A stretch of DNA of 5,155 nucleotides from Deltaproteobacteria bacterium. Its GTDB lineage: Bacteria > Desulfobacterota > Desulfobacteria > Desulfobacterales > JAUVGT01. This document shows positions 1 to 5,155 of the stretch, one piece after another. The stretch lies in assembly GCA_030593645.1 (NCBI GenBank), contig JAUVGT010000359.1, positions 1 to 5,155 of the forward strand, written 5' to 3'. The notes below the pieces were generated by a model. That model was given only the letters and a program-made list of their open reading frames with translations, searched no databases and was not told the DNA's origin. The stretch's first letter is position 1. Every line of letters starts with the position of its first letter. The translations under genes were made by a program, and so were the position numbers.

Positions 1-10
1 TTCAAGGCGT

Positions 11-103
11 GCAAATTTCGTAATCATGAAGCGTACTTATCGGACCCGCCCTGTTAAATCTGTCTTTTTATTTAACAGGGGAGTTGAATGATTGCGAAAT
101 GCA
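11..103. repeat. Nested imperfect inverted repeat, REP/MITE-like intergenic element
   Basis: The outer arms 11-27 and 88-103 are complementary: thirteen consecutive pairs including one G-T, then a two-base bulge, then three more pairs. Inside them is a perfect 11-bp inverted repeat, 49-59 against 70-80 (CCCTGTTAAAT), with a 10-base T-rich loop. No open reading frame, transposase or T-run accompanies either hairpin, so a terminator is unlikely. The sequence just to the right (about 104-136, containing GCAGAAGTTGGACTTTTTAC) resembles, from memory, dispersed intergenic repeats in Desulfobacterota genomes. The pairing is seen directly. The mobile-repeat reading is inference. Confidence 0.55.
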
Positions 104-173
104 GCACAACGCAGAAGTTGGACTTTTTACGAGACCGTCAAGAATAATATCAAAAATGAACAATTGACTGTAG

Positions 174-200
174 GGGCAGGTTCTAAACCTGCCCTTTTTT
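174..200 (+). terminator. Rho-independent-type terminator hairpin reading rightward
   Basis: A perfect 9-bp stem, GGGCAGGTT at 174-182 and AACCTGCCC at 186-194, closes a 3-base loop and is followed at once by six T residues (195-200). The T-run lies on the plus strand, so it would stop transcription entering from the left and protect the minus-strand genes from antisense reading. Read on the minus strand, the same hairpin follows the thermonuclease stop codon by about 20 bases but has no T-run after it, so it is a poor terminator for that operon. Similar GGGGCAGG-type palindromes can also be dispersed repeats, so the function is not certain. Confidence 0.6.
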
Positions 201-217
201 AATGCCTGATAATAGTT

Positions 218-862
218 TCAAAACCTTTTCCCTGCTCCCTGACATTCTTTACAAGGAGCATACCCTTCCCAGAACGCTTTCCATTTATTCAACAAAATAA
301 CTCGATTTGATTTTTTAATCTGCTTACCATACCTGCAGGTTTCTGTGTGAAATCGTCTCGATTTCTTATTACCGATAACCAGCGCCCCCTTTTGATCCAA
401 TCTATTCCATATCCCGCATTTTGCCTTCATTGCCTTCCGCTGTGTTTTTAAGAACAATTCTCGGTATTTACGATTCAGGCTATGGGGATAGTAATAAGCC
501 AATCCTGATTCCAACACCTTTAAATTCACAAACGTATTGTCAGCCAGGTACACATAAGCAAGTACTCTTCCATACCGGTCAAACTTTTCTTTATCAAATA
601 CAATCCTGATTTTTTTTGAGAGCACAAGGCTCTTATTATAGTGTTTCGCTTTATCACCATACGGTTCAGTTTTTCTATTCTTATGGGCAATCTCCGGCGC
701 ATTAATTCCGATATATCTTACCCTTCTACCGTCAGCCAGCACAATTGTATCTCCATCATCAACCCATCTCACTTTAATATACTCCTGCGCGTATAATAAA
801 TCAGTTTGTAACAGGCCGCATAACACACCTGTTACCACTAGCATCCATACACTTTTTTTCAC
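218..862 (-). CDS. Secreted thermonuclease-like (SNase) endonuclease with C-terminal Cys/His metal-binding tail
   Basis: This 214-residue protein is a probable exported nuclease. Residues 1-25 look like a Sec signal peptide (KK, then a hydrophobic core, with likely cleavage after A25). No lipobox is present, because the residue before C15 is Leu. The SNase fold spans about 28-153. The DGDT motif is at 36-39, and the counterparts of the staphylococcal catalytic Arg35, Glu43 and Arg87 are R49, E57 and R99. The calcium-ligand position Asp40 is N54 and Thr41 is A55. Residues 170-207 carry H172, C176, C204 and C207, resembling the zinc-binding segment seen in Ada-type domains and appended to some SNase proteins. 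The start is GTG, preceded by AGGGGAG, and it overlaps the upstream stop as GTGA, which implies translational coupling. An in-frame ATG at residue 7 would remove the lysine n-region and is less likely. Catalysis is inferred from conserved residues. The target nucleic acid is unknown. Confidence 0.9.
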   Translation of the reverse strand: MKKSVWMLVVTGVLCGLLQTDLLYAQEYIKVRWVDDGDTIVLADGRRVRYIGINAPEIAHKNRKTEPYGDKAKHYNKSLVLSKKIRIVFDKEKFDRYGRVLAYVYLADNTFVNLKVLESGLAYYYPHSLNRKYRELFLKTQRKAMKAKCGIWNRLDQKGALVIGNKKSRRFHTETCRYGKQIKKSNRVILLNKWKAFWEGYAPCKECQGAGKRF

Positions 863-1230
863 GATCTCCCCTGCTCCATCATTTTAAAACTCATCATCAG
901 TTCATTTGATATTTTTGCCACAACTTTTTCAAGAGTCTTGATTTCCAAGGCAACAGCATCTATATCCTGCGCAATGGTGTGCTTGATCAATTCTGATACT
1001 TTTTTATCAGCCGGCAGCTGTTTAATCCGATATTCCAGTTTAAGCGCCTCATTTTTCGTCATCATAGAACTGGTCTCTACTAATTCAACCGGTCTTCGCG
1101 ATCGTGTATACCTGGCTCCCTTACCTGAATTGTGTTTTATTACCCTCCTTTTAATATGATTGCTAATTCCACAATATAAAGAATTGTCAGAACATCGAAC
1201 CAGATAAACGATCCATTTTTTTGGGGTCAT
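859..1230 (-). CDS. GIY-YIG endonuclease-like protein (UPF0213/YhbQ type) with helical C-terminal extension
   Basis: The chosen start gives 123 residues. Residues 5-82 match the small single-domain GIY-YIG family. VYLVRC at 8-13 stands for GIY and YCG at 19-21 for YIG. R28/R29 and H33 follow in the expected helix, then the family signature HNSGKGARYTRSRRPVEL at 33-50, and E61 and E66 in the next helix. The family is presumed to cleave or bind DNA, but its cellular role is largely undefined. After about residue 83 comes a helix-prone, possibly coiled-coil tail of about 40 residues, longer than usual for the family. The ATG at 1230 is chosen because it fits the family N-terminus. Neither it nor the ATG at 1254 (131 residues, 8 bases after the upstream stop, AGGGG only one base away) has an ideal ribosome site. 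Longer readings up to 1350 would overlap the radical SAM gene and look spurious. The stop overlaps the next gene's GTG. Confidence 0.87.
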   Translation of the reverse strand: MTPKKWIVYLVRCSDNSLYCGISNHIKRRVIKHNSGKGARYTRSRRPVELVETSSMMTKNEALKLEYRIKQLPADKKVSELIKHTIAQDIDAVALEIKTLEKVVAKISNELMMSFKMMEQGRS

Positions 1231-1262
1231 ATAATAGATTGCCGAGTTAAACATGCCCCTGA

Positions 1263-2360
1263 TTAAGAATCCAAACCACAATGCATTTGAGCACTTAAAT
1301 CCAGCATCCTCGGTAAACCTCCATGATCTGACGGGTTGATCCCCATACATTTCTCCCAGACTTCATCATCTTCCATACAGAAATAGACCCGGGTATCCGG
1401 TGCAAATTCTTTGATCCATAACACCATTTTTTGATACAATTTAATCCGCAACGGCTTGAAATACCGCATTTTATTATCAAGTCCCTGGATAAACTCCCCA
1501 TATATTATTTTAGAATCAGTAAACCGGTTTTGAATGATGTTTTTCAGGGAAGGTATAAATCGAAAGGAACCGAGACTGATCCAAACGATATTATTAGAGG
1601 AAACATGTGAAAAAATCCGTTTGATGACTTCATGGTAATCCTTCTCGCAGCCGTCATATATCACTATGGGATCAAAATGAAATGCCAGCGGATAACCCCA
1701 GGATTCACATCTGGCTGCGGCTTTCAGACGTGCTGAAAGTGTGGCTGTGTGCCGTTCCTCCTTTGAAATAATAGATTCGGCATTAACAGACCACGAAATA
1801 ATTGTTTTTCGATTATGTTCAAGGGCTTTAAGTTTTTGAACAGAAACGGTTTTTGTTTTCAGTTCAAGCACATTATAGGATTGAGCGGCGAATTTTGGAA
1901 CAAGAAGACATGATAAATCGGTCCATGCTTCCCATATCAAACTGTCTGTATATTCTCCGGTTCCTATTCGATACGTCTTTTTTTCAGAAAAGAGGCTATC
2001 CAGTTCATCGAATAATTCATTTTGATTCACAAAATACTGAAGTACAGGAGGATGAAAATAGGATTGTAATATGCAGTATGAACAATCCATATGACAGTAT
2101 GTACCGATATTCAGGATCATATAGTCACAACAAGTATAGTTTTTTGTTCCCGGGCATTTTTTGACAAAAGCACCTTTGTTCCGGGTAAGGTAAAGCAATT
2201 CTTTGCCCTTTTGAATTGGATCGTCTGAATCAAGAATATTTTGATACAATTGTTGAGAATCCTGAATAATTTCAAAAGGTACGCCAAGATTTGATTGAAT
2301 GGAATCAACCAGTGGGTTTTCAATCACTTCTTCATCGATATACAGTTTTTTAATGGCCAA
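1263..2360 (-). CDS. SPL-family radical SAM protein (spore photoproduct lyase-like, COG1533)
   Basis: This 365-residue protein carries the radical SAM 4Fe-4S motif C89-x3-C93-x2-C96 (CHMDCSYC). Further stretches align by eye with Bacillus SPL: SVNAESI (191-197), and GYPLAFHFDPIVIYDG (222-237), which matches the GYPLGFIVAPIYIHEG stretch. True SPL repairs the UV spore photoproduct in DNA. Here the hydrogen-donor Cys (141 in B. subtilis) aligns with E136 in GTGEYTDSL, and the tyrosine right after the third cluster Cys is I97, so the reaction probably differs. Extra cysteines C69, C77 and C78 precede the cluster, and C328 lies in a YFCME motif near the C-terminus. The start is TTG: it is the first possible initiator after an upstream in-frame stop, there is no ATG before residue 81, and GAGG lies 11 bases upstream. 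The gene is followed after 32 bases by the GIY-YIG gene, probably in one operon. The fold is certain; the substrate is unknown. Confidence 0.9.
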   Translation of the reverse strand: MAIKKLYIDEEVIENPLVDSIQSNLGVPFEIIQDSQQLYQNILDSDDPIQKGKELLYLTRNKGAFVKKCPGTKNYTCCDYMILNIGTYCHMDCSYCILQSYFHPPVLQYFVNQNELFDELDSLFSEKKTYRIGTGEYTDSLIWEAWTDLSCLLVPKFAAQSYNVLELKTKTVSVQKLKALEHNRKTIISWSVNAESIISKEERHTATLSARLKAAARCESWGYPLAFHFDPIVIYDGCEKDYHEVIKRIFSHVSSNNIVWISLGSFRFIPSLKNIIQNRFTDSKIIYGEFIQGLDNKMRYFKPLRIKLYQKMVLWIKEFAPDTRVYFCMEDDEVWEKCMGINPSDHGGLPRMLDLSAQMHCGLDS

Positions 2361-2384
2361 GAACGTTAAAACCTCGAATCTGGT

Positions 2385-2402
2385 TTCCGGTTTTCACCGG
2401 AA
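2385..2402 (-). repeat. Perfect 7-bp hairpin with GAAA tetraloop upstream of the SPL-like gene
   Basis: On the minus (transcribed) strand this reads TTCCGGT-GAAA-ACCGGAA, a perfect stem closed by a GNRA tetraloop. It ends about 8 bases before the GAGG ribosome site of the radical SAM gene. There is no following T-run, so it is not an intrinsic terminator. The CCGGAATGAC flank on the plus strand resembles common REP-like palindromes. It could stabilise or demarcate the mRNA between the two genes, or simply be a dispersed repeat. The pairing is seen directly; the role is inferred. Confidence 0.55.
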
Positions 2403-2422
2403 TGACAAAATAATATCCGAAA

Positions 2423-2465
2423 TGCCAAAAGAATATAATGAATGGCAAGAATATAATGGGTGCCA
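2423..2465. repeat. 12-bp direct repeat interleaved with alternating TGCCA/TGGCA motifs
   Basis: AAGAATATAATG occurs at 2429-2440 and again at 2447-2458, an 18-base spacing. Around the copies, TGCCA (2423-2427), TGGCA (2443-2447) and TGCCA (2461-2465) alternate in orientation, so the middle motif can pair with either neighbour. This fills most of the gap between the DUF294 gene and the SPL-like gene. It may be an operator, a promoter region for the downstream genes, or slippage-derived sequence. No convincing -35/-10 pair or sigma-54 spacing was found in it. Confidence 0.45.
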
Positions 2466-2485
2466 TTTTATATACTCATCAGTAT

Positions 2486-4813
2486 TTACATTATACCTGT
2501 AAACTCAAAACCTAAATTTGCCTGCATGCTTTCAATCTTTTTAAAAATTTCCTTAAGCATTTTCTGCTCAATACCGGAAAGTTTTTTGGGGTTAATGTAA
2601 TTATTCGGCTTTTGTTTTTTTTCAATGGCTGAAATCTGTCTGATAAACCTCAACTGCATCAGGAAACTGTATGCCAGTTCGATCTCATTATAATCAGTAT
2701 ATGCCATCTTATTCTGCAGATATATTTGGTGCAGTCTCTCAAGTGTATTTGTTTGTTCGATCCCGTTCTTCAGTGCGTGTACTCGCGCAAAATCAATAAT
2801 CGGCATCATTGCGTGTTTAATATCAAATGAATCCCGGTGCTCTCCTTTGGATTCAACTACAAAATCTCTGAAAAATCCGATGGGCGGTTTGAAATACAAG
2901 GCATTTTCTGTCAAATGTCTGAAAAAACCCGCCCAGCCAACGAGTGTATTAAAAAGATATCTGCGAAGCTGGTTGATTAATTCCACATCTCCATATGCCC
3001 CTCGAAAATCAAAAAATATACTTGAACGAAGCAGGTCTTCGGGTTTTGCTGCATGAATCCATTTGTAAAAGTATTCTTTCCAGGTTGAAAGGGGCTGGCA
3101 CCACCTTGGATTTTTTGCCATGATATCCCCCGTACAATAATCATATCCTGCCTGATCAAGCCACGCGCAGACCTTGTTGCCAAACTTCAGGAAATATTCA
3201 TTAACGTCTTCTTTTTCAGCGGCCGGAACATCTTCAAATACAATCGCATTATCCTGATCGGTTTTTAAAGTCTGTTCGTTTCTTCCTTCACTTCCCAATA
3301 CCATGAAAACAAATTTTGCAGGCGGCGGTCCGAGCTCTTTTATGGCAAATTCAATCAATCGGTTCAGGATTGAATCAGACACCGTTGTGATAAAACGATT
3401 GACATTTTTAGCTTTTGCACCGCTGTTAATCAGGTTTTGAATCAGTTTTGGTACCTGGTTGTGTTTTTCGAGGATGGTTTCAATTGTTGCCGCTTTAGAA
3501 ATTTCACGTATTAAAAAGACAGGAGATTGACCCTGGGAAGTGAGAAGATCATGGTTTGTGATGACACCCATTACTTTTTCATCAGAATCAACCACAGCAA
3601 GATGCTTTAAATTTTTCTGCATCATTCTCATCAGCGCATCAAAAATCAATGATTGAGCCGGAATGACTTCCAGGGGTGATGACATAATATCGGAAATAGG
3701 TTTGTCGATATCATACCCTTTTGAAATAACTTTTTTTCTTAGATCGTTATCAGTGACAATACCGATCATTCTATTTTCAGAATCCCTAATAAAAATAGAG
3801 CTGCAATTTTGGCGGCTCATGATCCGGGCGGCTTCTTTAATTGATAAATCATTGCCACATGCCACGATATCAGTGCTGTAAATATTTGAAACCGACTGGT
3901 TAAAAAACTGGGGTGCTTCCTCCCGGGGAACAAGGTTTTTTGCAATGATTGACGCGTATGATTTATCAAGCATCCGTTTTCCAAATGTATGGGTGAAATA
4001 TTCAGAAAAGAGGCTAAAACGATCGCAGACAGCTAAAAAATATTCACATGGAAGTGTATAAAAAAATGTGTCTTCAGTAGCCTTGAGCGTGCGTACTGCG
4101 ACTTGTTCGTTTAAGAGCATGGAAATACCGCCGAAAATATCACCATCACTAAGCAAGCCGCGAAGTTTCTTATTATCCTTTTCCTCATAATATCTTTCAG
4201 CGGCGCCTTTTTTTATGATATGCAAATGATCAATTTTAGAGCGACCCTGGATAAAAATAATTTCACCCTTTGGATATTGAACAATAGAAAATTTTGACGC
4301 GATGATTTCCAATTCATCTTTTGGCAGAAAAGAAAATGGTGCAATTTCTGAAAGGAAATTCAAAGCCCGGGCGGTTTCAATAATTGAGGCATATGAATCA
4401 TCAGCCATACGGCTTTGAAACTCTTTAATAAAATATTGATGAAATGATTTATTGCGTTCTGAAATCTCCAAAAAAACATCTTTCTCAATAACATACAGTA
4501 AAGTGTCCCGCGCGGCCGTTACTGTACGAACAGATAAGCCAAAATTCATTAATAATGATATTCCTCCGAATATCTCTCCTGTTCTAATGGTATTTTTAAT
4601 CGTCTTTCTACCTTCTTTCTTATAGTAGATTTCCAGATAACCATTCTTAACGATATATACATTGTCAATCGTTGTTTCATCCTGAACCGACAATATGGCA
4701 CCCGTTGAGCAGTTTTCAATCGTCGTTTTTCCTGAAATGGTTTCAAGTTCCTTTTTGGGAAGTAAAGAAAAAGGAGGTGTTTTGGCAAAAAACTGATAGA
4801 TGGGACTTTTCAT
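2486..4813 (-). CDS. Dual cNMP-binding-like / CBS pair / DUF294 nucleotidyltransferase signalling protein
   Basis: This 775-residue cytosolic protein is probably a ligand-responsive regulator of the COG2905 type. Two cyclic-nucleotide-binding-like beta-barrels lie at about 8-145 and 153-290, with matching blocks at a constant 145-residue offset (PFSLLPKKELE/PFSFLPKDELE, IFGGIS twice, SYASII twice). In each, the phosphate-cassette Glu is Gly (FGGIS, 82-86 and 227-231), while the Arg is kept (R96, R241). CBS motifs follow at about 305-363 and 370-425 (GIVTDNDLR at 351, GVITNHDLL at 416). The nucleotidyltransferase core is at about 475-610, with GSEGR at 507-511 and DQD at 519-521. The DUF294 C-terminal helical domain occupies about 625-770. 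Relatives usually have one cNMP domain and, from memory, about 630 residues, so this one is extended by a domain. The start is ATG with a weak GGA seven bases upstream. It diverges from the small membrane-protein gene. The substrate and the nucleotide bound are unknown. Confidence 0.93.
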   Translation of the reverse strand: MKSPIYQFFAKTPPFSLLPKKELETISGKTTIENCSTGAILSVQDETTIDNVYIVKNGYLEIYYKKEGRKTIKNTIRTGEIFGGISLLMNFGLSVRTVTAARDTLLYVIEKDVFLEISERNKSFHQYFIKEFQSRMADDSYASIIETARALNFLSEIAPFSFLPKDELEIIASKFSIVQYPKGEIIFIQGRSKIDHLHIIKKGAAERYYEEKDNKKLRGLLSDGDIFGGISMLLNEQVAVRTLKATEDTFFYTLPCEYFLAVCDRFSLFSEYFTHTFGKRMLDKSYASIIAKNLVPREEAPQFFNQSVSNIYSTDIVACGNDLSIKEAARIMSRQNCSSIFIRDSENRMIGIVTDNDLRKKVISKGYDIDKPISDIMSSPLEVIPAQSLIFDALMRMMQKNLKHLAVVDSDEKVMGVITNHDLLTSQGQSPVFLIREISKAATIETILEKHNQVPKLIQNLINSGAKAKNVNRFITTVSDSILNRLIEFAIKELGPPPAKFVFMVLGSEGRNEQTLKTDQDNAIVFEDVPAAEKEDVNEYFLKFGNKVCAWLDQAGYDYCTGDIMAKNPRWCQPLSTWKEYFYKWIHAAKPEDLLRSSIFFDFRGAYGDVELINQLRRYLFNTLVGWAGFFRHLTENALYFKPPIGFFRDFVVESKGEHRDSFDIKHAMMPIIDFARVHALKNGIEQTNTLERLHQIYLQNKMAYTDYNEIELAYSFLMQLRFIRQISAIEKKQKPNNYINPKKLSGIEQKMLKEIFKKIESMQANLGFEFTGIM

Positions 4814-4837
4814 TATAGTATCCAGTAATGTCCGTGT

Positions 4838-4866
4838 TTGACTTCTCAGGCTATATGTTTTATATC
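4838..4866 (+). promoter_or_regulatory. Candidate sigma-70-type promoter for the small membrane-protein gene
   Basis: TTGACT at 4838-4843 (five of six to the -35 consensus) and TATATC at 4861-4866 (four of six to the -10) are separated by exactly 17 bases. Transcription would begin near 4873 and leave a leader of about 43 bases before the ATG at 4916. The assignment rests only on consensus and position, in the divergent 102-base gap between two oppositely oriented genes. Confidence 0.4.
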
Positions 4867-4887
4867 AGGAAAATCAATCCATCGAAA
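4859..4887 (-). promoter_or_regulatory. Weak candidate promoter for the cNMP/CBS/DUF294 gene
   Basis: Read on the minus strand, TTTCGA (4887-4882) and TATAAA (4864-4859, five of six to the -10) are spaced by 17 bases and would start transcription about 40 bases before the ATG at 4813. The -35 match is poor (three of six). The element overlaps the candidate rightward promoter, so the two could interfere if both are real. Confidence 0.22.
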
Positions 4888-4915
4888 AACCGATTTACAC
4901 GAATTGAGGAATACA

Positions 4916-5149
4916 ATGACTCCTGATTCTTTAAAAAGCAAACGATTGGTTGGCTTATTTATTATCGGTCTGGTCCTGTTTAATTATCCAATCCTGTCAC
5001 TTTTTAATCTGAAAATCAATCTTTTTGGTATTCCATTGGTTTACTTGTACTTATATTTTACATGGATACTTCTGATTGGATTAATTATTTTTATCACGGG
5101 TTTCAGGATCCGCCCTTCCAATAACAAATCATCCAAGCCGGACAAGTAA
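4916..5149 (+). CDS. Small two-helix membrane protein, probable leader of a transporter operon
   Basis: The 77-residue product has a basic N-terminus (KSKR, 7-10), a hydrophobic helix at about 11-30, a short loop, a second helix at about 41-62, and a basic, polar C-terminal tail. The positive-inside rule predicts a hairpin with both ends in the cytoplasm. The ATG is preceded by GAGGA with a five-base spacer, a strong ribosome site. The frame stays open upstream to a TTG at 4838, but that start lacks support and sits in the promoter region. The pattern RLVGLF...LFNYP...FGIPLVYLYLY resembles, from memory, short uncharacterised proteins encoded just before sodium:solute symporter genes. The gene ends six bases before the window edge, so the expected partner cannot be seen. 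The function is not known. Confidence 0.82.
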   Translation: MTPDSLKSKRLVGLFIIGLVLFNYPILSLFNLKINLFGIPLVYLYLYFTWILLIGLIIFITGFRIRPSNNKSSKPDK

Positions 5150-5155
5150 TCATAT

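Noticed and set aside
49..80. Intrinsic terminator at the inner 11-bp hairpin
   Set aside because: No T-run follows the stem on either strand; it is better described as part of a repeat element.
1..217. CRISPR or attachment-site reading of the left-end repeats
   Set aside because: The repeats are inverted and nested rather than regularly spaced direct copies, and no cas, integrase or tRNA gene is present.
421..609. Plus-strand reading frame of 62 codons
   Set aside because: It lies wholly inside the thermonuclease gene on the opposite strand, encodes no recognisable motif, and has no ribosome site worth noting.
938..1159. Plus-strand 73-codon frame, and similar frames at 1853-2164, 2847-3056 and 3663-3881
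   Set aside because: These are antisense shadows of well-supported minus-strand genes with no independent motifs or start signals.
1231..1350. N-terminal extension of the GIY-YIG frame up to 1350
   Set aside because: The extra residues overlap the 3' end of the radical SAM gene out of frame and do not match the family, whose N-terminus fits the ATG at 1230.
2444..2466. Possible sigma-54 promoter (TGGCAC...TTGC) on the minus strand
   Set aside because: The GG and GC elements are separated by 11 bases rather than the required 5, so it does not fit the -24/-12 architecture.
4838..4915. TTG start extending the small membrane protein to 103 residues
   Set aside because: The ATG at 4916 has a strong GAGGA site, and the extension falls in the divergent promoter region with no membrane-protein character.

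Overview
The window carries four closely spaced genes on the minus strand, one small membrane-protein gene diverging from them at the right end, and a repeat-rich non-coding stretch at the left end. The sequence is AT-leaning. The gene content (an SPL-family radical SAM protein with an extra cysteine motif, and a multidomain cNMP/CBS/DUF294 protein) and the style of the intergenic repeats suggest a Desulfobacterota-like bacterium, perhaps a sulfate reducer. That assignment is from memory and is not proven by the window.

Layout: bases 1-217 hold no gene. They contain a nested inverted-repeat element and a rho-independent-type hairpin pointing rightward. Reading the minus strand from the right, the first gene (4813-2486) is a 775-residue signalling protein with two tandem cyclic-nucleotide-binding-like domains, a CBS pair and a DUF294 nucleotidyltransferase module. 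A 125-base gap with hairpins and a 12-base direct repeat separates it from an SPL-like radical SAM gene (2360-1263, TTG start). A GIY-YIG endonuclease-like gene follows (1230-859), and then a secreted thermonuclease with a C-terminal Cys/His zinc-ribbon-like tail (862-218, GTG start). The last two overlap by four bases (GTGA), so their translation is probably coupled. On the plus strand, 4916-5149 encodes a 77-residue two-helix membrane protein that probably leads a transporter operon running out of the window.

The three left-hand genes form a probable operon whose products all belong to families that act on nucleic acids, although one is exported. The right-hand pair looks like a divergent regulator/transport locus. 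The points most worth a second look are three. The SPL-like protein lacks the hydrogen-donor cysteine and a key tyrosine of true spore photoproduct lyases. The two cNMP domains are an exact 145-residue tandem duplication, and both have lost the phosphate-cassette glutamate. The exported nuclease has an appended metal-binding-like tail. No tRNA, rRNA, CRISPR array or transposase was seen.
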